From assembly GCA_014762625.1 (NCBI GenBank), contig JABURQ010000091.1:1-42197 (forward strand): a stretch of DNA of 42,197 nt, given 5' to 3'. The stretch comes from Planctomycetaceae bacterium. GTDB lineage: Bacteria > Planctomycetota > Planctomycetia > Planctomycetales > Planctomycetaceae. Shown here piece after piece: positions 18,116 to 26,520 of this stretch. Numbering within the stretch: the stretch's first letter is position 1; each line of letters starts with the position of its first letter. A program made the position numbers and the translations under genes. Below the pieces are notes generated by a model that worked only from the letters and a program-made list of their open reading frames with translations, was not told the origin of the DNA and did not search any database.

Positions 18116-19741
18116 ATGAACTTCGATGCAAAACCGATGAACATTCCCGAGGCGCTCTCCACTTGGGGGCTCGTCTTTGGAAGTATATTGGTGGCCTCGC
18201 TCGCCATCGGATTTATTCTGGCGCTCGTGCTCGGAGGCAAACGAGGCATTCCTCGGTTTTTCGAAAATCTCGGTGAAGGACTGACCGACCTGATTCGAAT
18301 GTCGCCCAAGCGAGTAGGAGCCATCGCCAACCTGACTCTCAAAGAAGCGATTCGCCGGAAAGCGTTGCTGGTGTTCGTGGTGTTCGCGGTACTGTTTATG
18401 TTCGGAGGTTGGTTTCTCTCCAATACGAACTCCCGTGAAGAACTCCAGCTCTCCGTCTACGTGAGCTTCGTTTTGACGTCCATCGGTTGGTTGATTTTCC
18501 CAGTCGCACTGATTCTTGCTTGCTGGGGCCTTCCCGAAGATATTCGCCTGCGATCACTCCATACCGTGGTCACCAAGCCGGTTCGACGCAGCGAAATCGT
18601 ACTTGGTCGCATTCTCGGATTCGTAGGAGTCGGCACGTTTGTCGTCGGGATCATGTCAGTCCTCGGCTATGTCTGGATCATTCGCCAGGTCCCCGAAAAC
18701 GTAAAATCCCGTTTGATCGCCCGCGTTCCCGTGTACGGCAGTCTGGATTTTCGAGACCGCCAGGGAGAAGAAGCAGAGTCGGGAGTCAACACCGGAGACA
18801 TCAACCCCTACCGCAGCTACATCGAAGGGGCCTCCAAGGCGCGGGCAAAATGGACCTTCGATGGTCTCTCGCCGTCCGACCTGCAAATCGATCCGGAGAC
18901 CGGTAAACCGGCCCTGCTCGTCGAAAACAGTTTTCAGGCTTTTCGAACGCACAAAGGCGTGATCGACGAAGTTCTCCACGGTCAATACACACTCGTCAAT
19001 CCCGAGACCGATCTGCGCGTTTCGCTGCCGCAATTCCCGGTCTATGAGTTCCGCCAGAACCTTGCCTGGATCCCCGAAGAACTCGAATATTACAACGAAG
19101 AGACGCAGCAAACGGAAACCAGAAATCTCTTCGATGACTTGGTTGTGGACGGGAAACTTGCCGTGGAAGCCCGTTGCGTGGATGTGGGCCAGTTTCTCGG
19201 CATGGCACGTCCCGACCTGTTTATCCGGCTTCCCGATCGTCCGTTTGCCAGCTCCTATTTCAAATCGGTGTTCGGCATCTGGATGATGATGGTGTTGATT
19301 GTGGTCCTCGGTGTGACGGCGAGTACGTTCGTCAAAGGACCCGTCGCCACGATTTTGCTCTTCACCCTGATTCTGGTCGGTACGGGATTCAATCAGTTCA
19401 TGAACGATATTCTCTCGGGCGAGGTTCGGGGGGCGGGCTTGATCGAATCCGGAATCCGCATCTTGAATCACGGGAATCCAATCGTCGAAAAACCGGACAG
19501 TCTGGAAGAATCTGTGGCCGTCCAGAATGTCGACCAGGTCTTCACCGGTCTGCTGTGGGGAATTTCTCATGTGATTCCCAACTTCAACATCTTCAGCTTC
19601 AAGGCGTACACGGCGAACGGATTTGACGTTCCGATGATGGCGGCCGTGATGCCGGCGGTCTTTATGGTTCTTGGATTTTTCATACCGTGTTTGATTCTCG
19701 GTTACTACAGTCTGAAATTACGGGAGCTCGAAGCCAAATGA
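18116..19741 (+). CDS. ABC-2 type transporter permease with large extracytoplasmic loop
   Basis: Protein of 541 residues. Hydrophobic segments lie at about 20-39, 83-101, 113-137, 161-185, 390-410, 412-432 and 512-533. A soluble stretch of about 200 residues (190-388) between the fourth and fifth segments probably faces the periplasm. This matches ABC-2 permeases of planctomycetes and is far longer than a standard six-helix ABC-2 subunit. It partners with the preceding ATPase. Its stop codon overlaps the start of the next gene (ATGA at 19738-19741), implying translational coupling and joint function. A second ATG at 18137 (MNIPEAL) could be the real start. Substrate unknown. Confidence 0.88.
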   Translation: MNFDAKPMNIPEALSTWGLVFGSILVASLAIGFILALVLGGKRGIPRFFENLGEGLTDLIRMSPKRVGAIANLTLKEAIRRKALLVFVVFAVLFMFGGWFLSNTNSREELQLSVYVSFVLTSIGWLIFPVALILACWGLPEDIRLRSLHTVVTKPVRRSEIVLGRILGFVGVGTFVVGIMSVLGYVWIIRQVPENVKSRLIARVPVYGSLDFRDRQGEEAESGVNTGDINPYRSYIEGASKARAKWTFDGLSPSDLQIDPETGKPALLVENSFQAFRTHKGVIDEVLHGQYTLVNPETDLRVSLPQFPVYEFRQNLAWIPEELEYYNEETQQTETRNLFDDLVVDGKLAVEARCVDVGQFLGMARPDLFIRLPDRPFASSYFKSVFGIWMMMVLIVVLGVTASTFVKGPVATILLFTLILVGTGFNQFMNDILSGEVRGAGLIESGIRILNHGNPIVEKPDSLEESVAVQNVDQVFTGLLWGISHVIPNFNIFSFKAYTANGFDVPMMAAVMPAVFMVLGFFIPCLILGYYSLKLRELEAK

Positions 19742-21120
19742 GCCAACTCGATTCCAAATCACGCAAACTTGTATACTTCGCGGCGATCGTGGTTCTCTCG
19801 ATCCCGATCATCTTCCTCGGGATGCCTTCGACCGGTTCCGTCGGAAGCGGCGGCAAGCTCGCGCAACTGCGCACCGAATACGATCTCGGCGAAGCGACGC
19901 TCGGTAAGGTCGATCCCTCCTCCGCCACCATGAACCTGGTTCTGTTGGGGATGCGCGGTGTCGCTTCCAGCATGTTGTGGCGTCAGCGTATCGAGCAACA
20001 GGAAAACAAAGACTGGGCCGGGATGCGGGCGACCACCGAATCGATCATCATGTTGCAGCCTCACTTCCTGGAAGTGTGGAGGTTTCAGGGCTGGAACCTG
20101 GCGTTTAACGTCTCCGCCGAATGGGACGATGTACGAGACCGCTACTACTGGGTCAAAGAGGGGGCCAAGTTTTACAAACAGGGGACCGAACGAAACTCGA
20201 AATTCCCGGAACTCTTCTGGGATACCGCCCGCGTCATCGGCAGCAAAATCGGGAATGCAGACGAAAAGAAATACTTCCGTCGCTACTTCAAGTCAGATCC
20301 CGACATCGAAAAATTTGACGGTGGTGCCGATCCTGAACTGAATCCTGACGGCATCGATAATTACCTGGTCGCTCAAGGCTGGTACACCGATGCCAATCGC
20401 GTCGAGGACGAACCCGGAATCGATCAGCACATCCTGATGCGGATGATCTTCCGATCCTATCCCGCTCGTTCGCAATTCGATTACGCCCAGGCACTCCAGC
20501 GAGAAGGAGAATTCACCGAAGAAGGACACGCCGCCTGGGAAAAAGCCTACGAGATGTGGACCAAGGAATTCGGTCGCGAAATATTCATCACTCCCGTGGG
20601 TGGTATTCGGCTGGAGTTCACGGACGCCGATCTCGAAGAATTGGCCGAAGAGGACGACGTCTCCGTCGAACAAAAGCAGTATTGGACGAACAAGTACCAG
20701 GAAAACGTCAACTACCGCTACTGGCGATTGCTGGCCTCGGCGGAATCCGAAGAAGCAGCTCGCGATGCTCACCGAAACATCTATGACGGCAAACAACGCT
20801 ACCGCGAGCAGAAATTCCAGCAGTCGGAAGAAGACAAGGAAGCCGGCAGAGGTCCCGAGACCTGGGGGGCGTTGGAATTCTTCGAACTCGGCATGAAGCA
20901 ACTCGATACGCTGCTTCGTGATTACCCCGAACTCGCCAACGAAGTGGCCGCCATCGAAGAAGCGATGCTGGCAGTTCTCTACTGGCGTAATATCTACGAA
21001 CTGCGCGGAGAACCGATTCCCGAATCATTTCCGCTCCAACAGATCTGGGATAACAATCAAGGTTATCTTCCCGAAATTCAACTTCAGTTCCAGCGAGAAA
21101 ATACCTACACGCTCGACTAG
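19738..21120 (+). CDS. Unrecognised membrane-anchored protein coupled to the ABC permease
   Basis: Protein of 460 residues starting at MSQLDSKSRK (19738), where ATGA overlaps the permease stop. An N-terminal transmembrane segment at about 12-28 (VYFAAIVVLSIPIIFLG) is followed by a soluble, helical, Trp/Tyr- and Glu-rich body resembling TPR-like repeats (for example LQPHFLEVWRFQGWNLAFN). I do not recognise a family. Location and coupling suggest an accessory subunit, perhaps a periplasmic partner for the large loop of the permease. An in-frame upstream ATG at 19687 lies inside the permease gene and is unlikely. Confidence 0.8.
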   Translation: MSQLDSKSRKLVYFAAIVVLSIPIIFLGMPSTGSVGSGGKLAQLRTEYDLGEATLGKVDPSSATMNLVLLGMRGVASSMLWRQRIEQQENKDWAGMRATTESIIMLQPHFLEVWRFQGWNLAFNVSAEWDDVRDRYYWVKEGAKFYKQGTERNSKFPELFWDTARVIGSKIGNADEKKYFRRYFKSDPDIEKFDGGADPELNPDGIDNYLVAQGWYTDANRVEDEPGIDQHILMRMIFRSYPARSQFDYAQALQREGEFTEEGHAAWEKAYEMWTKEFGREIFITPVGGIRLEFTDADLEELAEEDDVSVEQKQYWTNKYQENVNYRYWRLLASAESEEAARDAHRNIYDGKQRYREQKFQQSEEDKEAGRGPETWGALEFFELGMKQLDTLLRDYPELANEVAAIEEAMLAVLYWRNIYELRGEPIPESFPLQQIWDNNQGYLPEIQLQFQRENTYTLD

Positions 21121-21129
21121 AGCGTGTAG
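21105..21129 (+). terminator. Perfect 10-bp hairpin straddling a stop codon
   Basis: CTACACGCTC (21105-21114) pairs perfectly with GAGCGTGTAG (21120-21129) across a 5-base loop that holds most of the TAG stop (21118-21120). A second hairpin, CGCGGTCTCT against AGAGACCCGCG with one bulge, lies at 21143-21172. Neither is followed by a T-run. They probably end or protect the ABC operon transcript. Confidence 0.45.
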
Positions 21130-21461
21130 CGTTTGAGCAATTCGCGGTCTCTCACCATCGAAAGAGACCCGCGGTTGCTTCCGTCGATTCAGCGTGGAAG
21201 TCCAACCTCACCGCCACCGGAAAAAGAGGTCTCTGGACGGGAATAAAGCCTGCCGGTCGAAGGACCGTGTGGATGCTTCATATCAGCGTTTCTGCATGTT
21301 GACATTCCCGTCTGCGTGTGGATAGACTCATTGTTTCTACGGACACGACCTACTCCTACGCAACTGAAACACCTGCGATCGAAGCGAGGTCGCCAGCATC
21401 TTTGAGCGACTGAAAATATCGACGGGAATTCATTGATCGGCAAACAGAAAATCAATATAGG
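21121..21461. other. Intergenic region upstream of the pyrophosphatase gene
   Basis: No gene is visible. It holds the second 3' hairpin of the ABC operon, then a good promoter candidate at 21299-21328, leaving a leader of about 125 bases before the pyrophosphatase start. No riboswitch class was recognised. Confidence 0.4.
21299..21328 (+). promoter_or_regulatory. Sigma-70-like promoter of the membrane pyrophosphatase gene
   Basis: An exact TTGACA (21299-21304) is followed after 18 bases by TAGACT (21323-21328, four of six matches to TATAAT). The same TAGACT appears in the csrA promoter candidate. The distance to the ATG at 21462 is about 130 bases. Confidence 0.45.
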
Positions 21462-24029
21462 ATGAACATCGGCAATCTGCGTGCCTGCTTGACGACTCTC
21501 ACCTGCTTTTTCGGGATTCTGACCCCCCAACTTTGCGAAGCCGCCTCGGAGGGTCTGCAACCCGACTCCGGCTCTGTCATGATGGGATGGGGGTTCTGTA
21601 TCTGCGGTGCGTTAACCGCTCTAGTTTTCGCCTTTTTCTTCTTCCGCTGGATGACGGAGCAGGACGAAGGTGATGAGAACATGATCCGCATCGCGGAGAA
21701 TGTGCGCGCCGGTGCTAGGGCTTACCTGAATCGCCAATACAAAGTCGTGGTGCTCTTCTTCATCATCACGGCGCTCATTCTGGGGATGGTGGCCTTTATC
21801 GCCGAGGCCCAGTCGCATTGGGTTCCTTTTGCGTTTATCACGGGCGGACTGTTCTCCGGACTGGCCGGCTGGTTCGGCATGCGAACCGCGACACTCGCCA
21901 GCGCGCGAACCGCCGCTGCCGCCAAGATCTCATTGAATGACGGTTTGAAGGTGGCATTCCGGTCGGGTGCCGTCATGGGACTGGTGGTCGTCGGACTGGC
22001 CCTGCTCGATATCTGCTTGTGGTTTGCCGTCTTGTATTGGCTGGTCGATATGTCGTTGACCGAAATTACCGTCACCATGCTCTGCTTCGGAATGGGAGCC
22101 AGCGCCCAGGCGTTATTCGCCCGTGTCGGAGGCGGTATCTTCACGAAAGCGGCCGATGTCGGAGCCGACTTAGTGGGGAAAGTCGAAGCCGGGATTCCGG
22201 AAGACGATCCGCGAAATCCAGCGACCATCGCCGATAACGTCGGCGATAACGTGGGCGATGTCGCCGGGATGGGAGCCGACCTCTACGAATCGTATGCCGG
22301 TTCGATCCTGGCATCGGCCGCGCTTGGTGTGGCCGCCTACCAGGGCTTCCCGAAAATGCAAATGTTGATGCTGATGTTACCGATGATGGTCGCCGCGGCG
22401 GGTATTTTCGTTTCCATCGGCGGTATTTTCCTCGTCAAAACCAAAGAGAACGCCGATCAGAAATCTCTCCTGGGATCCCTCGCCTGGGGCGTCAATACGA
22501 GTAGCGTCGGAGTCGTAATCCTCTCGGCGGCACTGGTCTATTTTGTTCTGGTCATGCCTTCGCAGGCCACGGAACTGGCCACCGCCCTTCAAGAAACTAC
22601 CTTACCTTCCGGGTTTGGACTGTTTGGTGTGTTTGGTTCCATCGTGACCGGATTGATTGCCGGAATTGTGATCGGTCAGTGGACCGAATACTCCACCAGC
22701 GATCATTATTCACCCACGAGACACATCGCCGATCAGGGAAACACGGGCCCCGCCACCGTCATCATCGCGGGAATCTCGGAAGGGTTTTTATCCGTCTGGG
22801 TTCCGATCGTCGTCATCGGGATCTCGATCCTCCTGGCATTCGGTTTCAGCACCGGCTTCGTCTACGACGACGATCAGTTGTTTGCGATGGGATTATATGG
22901 CGTCGCTATCGCCGCCGTCGGAATGCTGAGCACTCTGGGAATCACACTCGCCACCGATGCTTACGGACCGATTGCCGACAACGCAGGCGGAAACGCCGAA
23001 ATGAGTGGGCAGGATCCAAAAGTCCGCGAACGGACCGATGCCCTCGACAGCCTCGGAAACACCACCGCCGCCACCGGAAAAGGATTCGCCATCGGATCGG
23101 CGGCATTGACGGCGTTGGCGCTCCTGGCGGCGTATGTCGAAGAGGTGAGGCTGGGATTCACTCACTGGGTCGAAACCATCGACGATAAAGTCGCGGTCTC
23201 CGAAATTCCGGAAGACGCGACCTTATACAAAGTCGCCCCCAGGGTCTTTGCGATGAAGAACTCTGAAGATAGCCACGCGGAGGCATACTTACTATTTCCG
23301 AAAATCGGCAATCTTGTTTCCGAATCGTACGACATTCTAAAGTCCACAGAACCTGAAAATATGACCGAGAGCGTCAATCTCTCCGCTCTCATTGCGGAAG
23401 GTCTGGTCGTCAAAAACAAAGAAGCCACGATCCCCGACTTCGCACGCTATTACAACGTCACCCTGATCAACCCAAAGGTTCTCGTGGGATTGTTCATGGG
23501 GGTCATGTTGGCGTTCGTCTTCTGCGCTTTGACCATGAAGGCGGTGGGTAATGCCGCCGGATCGATGGTGGAGGAAGTCCGTCGGCAATTCCGGGAGATT
23601 CCCGGAATTATGGAAGGAACGGGCGAACCCGATTACGCATCTTGTGTCGCTATCAGCACTTCGGCCGCTTTGAAAGAAATGGTTCTCCCCTCGTTACTGG
23701 GGCTCGTGGTTCCGATTCTGGTCGGATTGGTACTGGGAGTGGGAGGAGTGATCGGCATGCTGGCCGGTGGTCTGACCTCCGGATTCGCGGTCGCTATCAT
23801 GATGGCCAACTCCGGCGGTGCCTGGGATAATGCCAAGAAATACATCGAATCGGGCGCTCATGGAGGAAAAGGAACGGTGGCCCATGCCGCAACAGTCGTC
23901 GGCGATACCGTCGGAGACCCCTTCAAGGATACGAGCGGGCCGAGCTTGAATATCCTCATCAAACTCATGAGTATGGTATCTGTGGTGTTTGCCGGCATGG
24001 TTGTTCGGTACGCCTTCACATTTTTCTGA
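21462..24029 (+). CDS. hppA: Membrane-bound ion-pumping pyrophosphatase, K+-dependent type
   Basis: Protein of 855 residues, longer than the usual 670-770. It couples pyrophosphate hydrolysis to H+ or Na+ export across the membrane. Substrate and metal motifs are intact: DVGADLVGKVEAGIPEDDPR (232-251), DNVGDNVGD (258-266), DAYGPIADNAGG (499-510) and GDTVGDPFKDTSGP (814-827). In GNTTAATGKG (532-541), Ala sits where K+-independent enzymes have Lys, so it should need K+; this subgroup includes Na+ pumps. The N-terminus (CLTTLTCFFGIL) is signal-peptide-like. Residues 563-667 form a hydrophilic insertion where normal enzymes have a loop of about 10-15 residues. The ribosome-binding site before 21462 is weak, so the start is uncertain. 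H+ versus Na+ specificity is not settled. Confidence 0.95.
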   Translation: MNIGNLRACLTTLTCFFGILTPQLCEAASEGLQPDSGSVMMGWGFCICGALTALVFAFFFFRWMTEQDEGDENMIRIAENVRAGARAYLNRQYKVVVLFFIITALILGMVAFIAEAQSHWVPFAFITGGLFSGLAGWFGMRTATLASARTAAAAKISLNDGLKVAFRSGAVMGLVVVGLALLDICLWFAVLYWLVDMSLTEITVTMLCFGMGASAQALFARVGGGIFTKAADVGADLVGKVEAGIPEDDPRNPATIADNVGDNVGDVAGMGADLYESYAGSILASAALGVAAYQGFPKMQMLMLMLPMMVAAAGIFVSIGGIFLVKTKENADQKSLLGSLAWGVNTSSVGVVILSAALVYFVLVMPSQATELATALQETTLPSGFGLFGVFGSIVTGLIAGIVIGQWTEYSTSDHYSPTRHIADQGNTGPATVIIAGISEGFLSVWVPIVVIGISILLAFGFSTGFVYDDDQLFAMGLYGVAIAAVGMLSTLGITLATDAYGPIADNAGGNAEMSGQDPKVRERTDALDSLGNTTAATGKGFAIGSAALTALALLAAYVEEVRLGFTHWVETIDDKVAVSEIPEDATLYKVAPRVFAMKNSEDSHAEAYLLFPKIGNLVSESYDILKSTEPENMTESVNLSALIAEGLVVKNKEATIPDFARYYNVTLINPKVLVGLFMGVMLAFVFCALTMKAVGNAAGSMVEEVRRQFREIPGIMEGTGEPDYASCVAISTSAALKEMVLPSLLGLVVPILVGLVLGVGGVIGMLAGGLTSGFAVAIMMANSGGAWDNAKKYIESGAHGGKGTVAHAATVVGDTVGDPFKDTSGPSLNILIKLMSMVSVVFAGMVVRYAFTFF

Positions 24030-24066
24030 TCTTTCATCAGACACATCGGGGTGACCGTGATGTGTC
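24025..24066 (+). other. Two overlapping hairpins between hppA and rsfS
   Basis: TCTGAT-N5-ATCAGA (24025-24041) encloses the hppA stop, and GACACATC-N11-GATGTGTC (24040-24066) lies just downstream. They share bases 24040-24041, so only one can form fully at a time. There is no T-run. The second ends 16 bases before the rsfS start and could affect its translation. Confidence 0.4.
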
Positions 24067-24082
24067 GGCCCGATAACAACGA

Positions 24083-24484
24083 GTGAATACCAAAATCTCT
24101 GAAACACAAGATGATCTGTTGCTTCGCGCGTGCGAAGTCGCCCGCATCGCCGATGATTTACGCGCTCAAGACGTCAAGGTCCTCGATCTGCGCGGATTGA
24201 CGTCGGTCTGCGATTTCTTTGTGATTGCCACCGGTGCCTCACCACGACAGATGCGCGCGGTCGTTGAAGAAGTCAACAAACAGTTCAAAAGCGACAACTG
24301 GCCCTTCCGTCAAGTGGAAGGCTCCCAGAACGATCAGTGGATTCTGGCCGACTTCGGCGACTTGATTCTGCATCTGTTTCAGCCGGAAGCGCGAGAGCTG
24401 TACGATTTGGAAGGACTCTGGGCGGATGCCGGCTCCGTAGACTGGCACGAGATCCTGGGAATCGAGAAAGATCGCGGATTATAA
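24083..24484 (+). CDS. rsfS: Ribosome silencing factor RsfS
   Basis: Protein of 133 residues with a GTG start. It belongs to the RsfS/Iojap family, which binds ribosomal protein L14 and blocks subunit joining in nutrient limitation. Family features are visible: KVLDLRGLTSVCDFFVIATG (about 33-52), WILADFGDLILHLF and the following YDLEGLW. The length is typical. Often this gene neighbours nadD; here it lies between hppA and argS, 70 bases before argS, and may be cotranscribed with both. Confidence 0.95.
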   Translation: MNTKISETQDDLLLRACEVARIADDLRAQDVKVLDLRGLTSVCDFFVIATGASPRQMRAVVEEVNKQFKSDNWPFRQVEGSQNDQWILADFGDLILHLFQPEARELYDLEGLWADAGSVDWHEILGIEKDRGL

Positions 24485-24553
24485 AACCGCACCGCCGAGA
24501 TTGCTTCAGAGACGTCGGGCACCCACCGACAGTCTCGTTTACGGGAACCCGCG

Positions 24554-26515
24554 ATGAATGTACTGAAAGAACTCCGTCACCGCACCGCGAAAGCTTTGGC
24601 CCCGCTGGTAGACGACCCCCAACCTTTCGCCGCGATGGTTAAACCGGCGCAAGATGCTCAATTCGGCGATTACCAGGCCAATTGTGCGATGCCGTTAGCC
24701 GGAAAACTGAAACAGAAACCTCGTGAGATCGCCGAACAGATTGTCGCGAACCTGGAAGTCGACGATTTATGCGAACCGCCCGAAATTGCCGGTCCCGGTT
24801 TCATCAATTTCAAATTGAAAGACGACTGGATCGCGTCGCAGGGCCAGGCACTCCTCAACGACGAACGACTCGGCGTCGAGGATTCTGAAGCTGATCGCAC
24901 CGTGGTTGTCGATTTTTCGTCTCCCAACGTCGCCAAACCGATGCACGTCGGCCACCTGCGTTCGACGGTGCTCGGAGACGCGATTTGTCGAATCCTGCGG
25001 TTTCGGGGCACCCAGGTTCACTCCGATAACCATATCGGGGATTGGGGGACCCAGTTCGGGATGATCATCTACGGCTACAAACATTTCCTCGATCAAAGCG
25101 CGTTTGCCGAAAACCAAGTCGCCGAACTCTCGCGACTCTATCGTCTCGTCAATCAATTGTCCGATTATCACGCAGCCGTCAAAGCGCTTCCCGAATTGGA
25201 GGAACAACTCCAATCGCAACAACAACTGCTGGAGGCCAAACGGGGCGAACTCGACACCAGCGACAAAAAAGCCCGCAAAGAAATCGGCAAACTCGAAGCC
25301 GCGGTCAAAGCCACCCAGGACCGTATCGAGTCCACCCGATCGAAATTGAAAGAGGTCGAATCCGATCCCGCGTTAAAAGCGCTCGCCGATCAGGATCTCG
25401 AGATCGCCAGACATGCGCGACTCGAAACCGCCAAATTGCATCAAGGAGATGCGGAAAATACCGAATTGTGGAACCAGTTCCTGCCGGCGTGTCTGGCGAT
25501 GCTGCATCAGATGTACGAGCGGCTCGACATCCATTTCGATATGGAACTGGGGGAGAGTTTTTACCAACCGATGCTGACGGATGTTGTCGATTCGCTTAAA
25601 CAGCAAGGCCTGGCGTCGGAAAGCGACGGCGCGATGTGTGTCTTCATTGAAGGCAATGACGCACCGTTTCTGGTCCAGAAGCAAGACGGCGCCTTCACCT
25701 ACGCCACGACCGACTTAGCGACGATCCGTTACCGCATCAACGAACTCAAAGCAGACGAGATCCTCTACGTGGTCGATGCGCGACAGTCGGAACACTTCAA
25801 GCTGTTGTTTGAAACCGCCCGCCAATGGGGTTTCGATCAAACCGAGTATCAGCATGTGAGTTTTGGAACAATTCTCGGCGAAGACAAACGCCCCTTCAAA
25901 ACCCGATCGGGAGATACCGTCGGACTCGAAAGCCTGATCGACGAAGCCGTCGCGCAATCACGCAAGATTGTCGATGAGATCGATGATTCCAAACCGGATG
26001 GCCCGGAACTCGATGCCGAGACTCGCGCCAATGTCGCGGAAATGGTCGGGATCGGCGGGATTAAATATGCCGACCTGCGGCACAATCGCGACTCGGATTA
26101 CGTCTTCAGTTGGGACAAAATGCTCGCCAAAGACGGCGATACCGCCACCTACGTGCAATACGCCCACGCACGAATTTGCGGTATCTTCCGCAAGGGAGAC
26201 ATCGATCGAGCATCATTGCGGACCGCTTCGGGCTCGCCCCTCATTTCGGCTCCCGAAGAACGAGCATTGCTGTTGCAGTTAACCCGGTTCGGGGAAGCGA
26301 TCGAAGCGGTCTGTGAAGATTACCGTCCCAATCAACTGACGCAGTATCTGTTCGAACTCTCAAACCTCTTCAGCAGCTTTTACGTGAATTGCATTGTGCT
26401 CAAGGAAGAGAACGCCGAACTGCGCACCAGCCGACTCAAACTGTGCGATCTCACCGCACGAACGTTACAAACCGGCCTGAAGTTGCTGGGAATCGAGACC
26501 CCCGAGCAAATGTAA
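24554..26515 (+). CDS. argS: Arginyl-tRNA synthetase with coiled-coil insertion
   Basis: Protein of 653 residues; the usual length is 550-580. Class I synthetase that charges tRNA-Arg. The N-terminal Add-1 domain (about 1-110) is followed by the HIGH-type motif AKPMHVGHLRST (127-138) and GDWGTQFGM (162-170). The KMSKS-equivalent loop is FKTRSG (448-453), and the helical anticodon-binding domain lies at about 515-653, ending with the family's IETPEQM. Residues 206-285 form a Gln/Glu/Lys-rich coiled-coil insertion in the catalytic domain that accounts for the extra length. All catalytic motifs look intact. It converges with the PIN-TRAM gene, whose stop is 5 bases away. Confidence 0.96.
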   Translation: MNVLKELRHRTAKALAPLVDDPQPFAAMVKPAQDAQFGDYQANCAMPLAGKLKQKPREIAEQIVANLEVDDLCEPPEIAGPGFINFKLKDDWIASQGQALLNDERLGVEDSEADRTVVVDFSSPNVAKPMHVGHLRSTVLGDAICRILRFRGTQVHSDNHIGDWGTQFGMIIYGYKHFLDQSAFAENQVAELSRLYRLVNQLSDYHAAVKALPELEEQLQSQQQLLEAKRGELDTSDKKARKEIGKLEAAVKATQDRIESTRSKLKEVESDPALKALADQDLEIARHARLETAKLHQGDAENTELWNQFLPACLAMLHQMYERLDIHFDMELGESFYQPMLTDVVDSLKQQGLASESDGAMCVFIEGNDAPFLVQKQDGAFTYATTDLATIRYRINELKADEILYVVDARQSEHFKLLFETARQWGFDQTEYQHVSFGTILGEDKRPFKTRSGDTVGLESLIDEAVAQSRKIVDEIDDSKPDGPELDAETRANVAEMVGIGGIKYADLRHNRDSDYVFSWDKMLAKDGDTATYVQYAHARICGIFRKGDIDRASLRTASGSPLISAPEERALLLQLTRFGEAIEAVCEDYRPNQLTQYLFELSNLFSSFYVNCIVLKEENAELRTSRLKLCDLTARTLQTGLKLLGIETPEQM

Positions 26516-26520
26516 GCGGT

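Noticed and set aside
18656-19570. Open frame of 304 codons antisense to the ABC permease
   Set aside because: Shadow of the permease gene, Asp/His/Arg-rich translation with no membrane or catalytic pattern.
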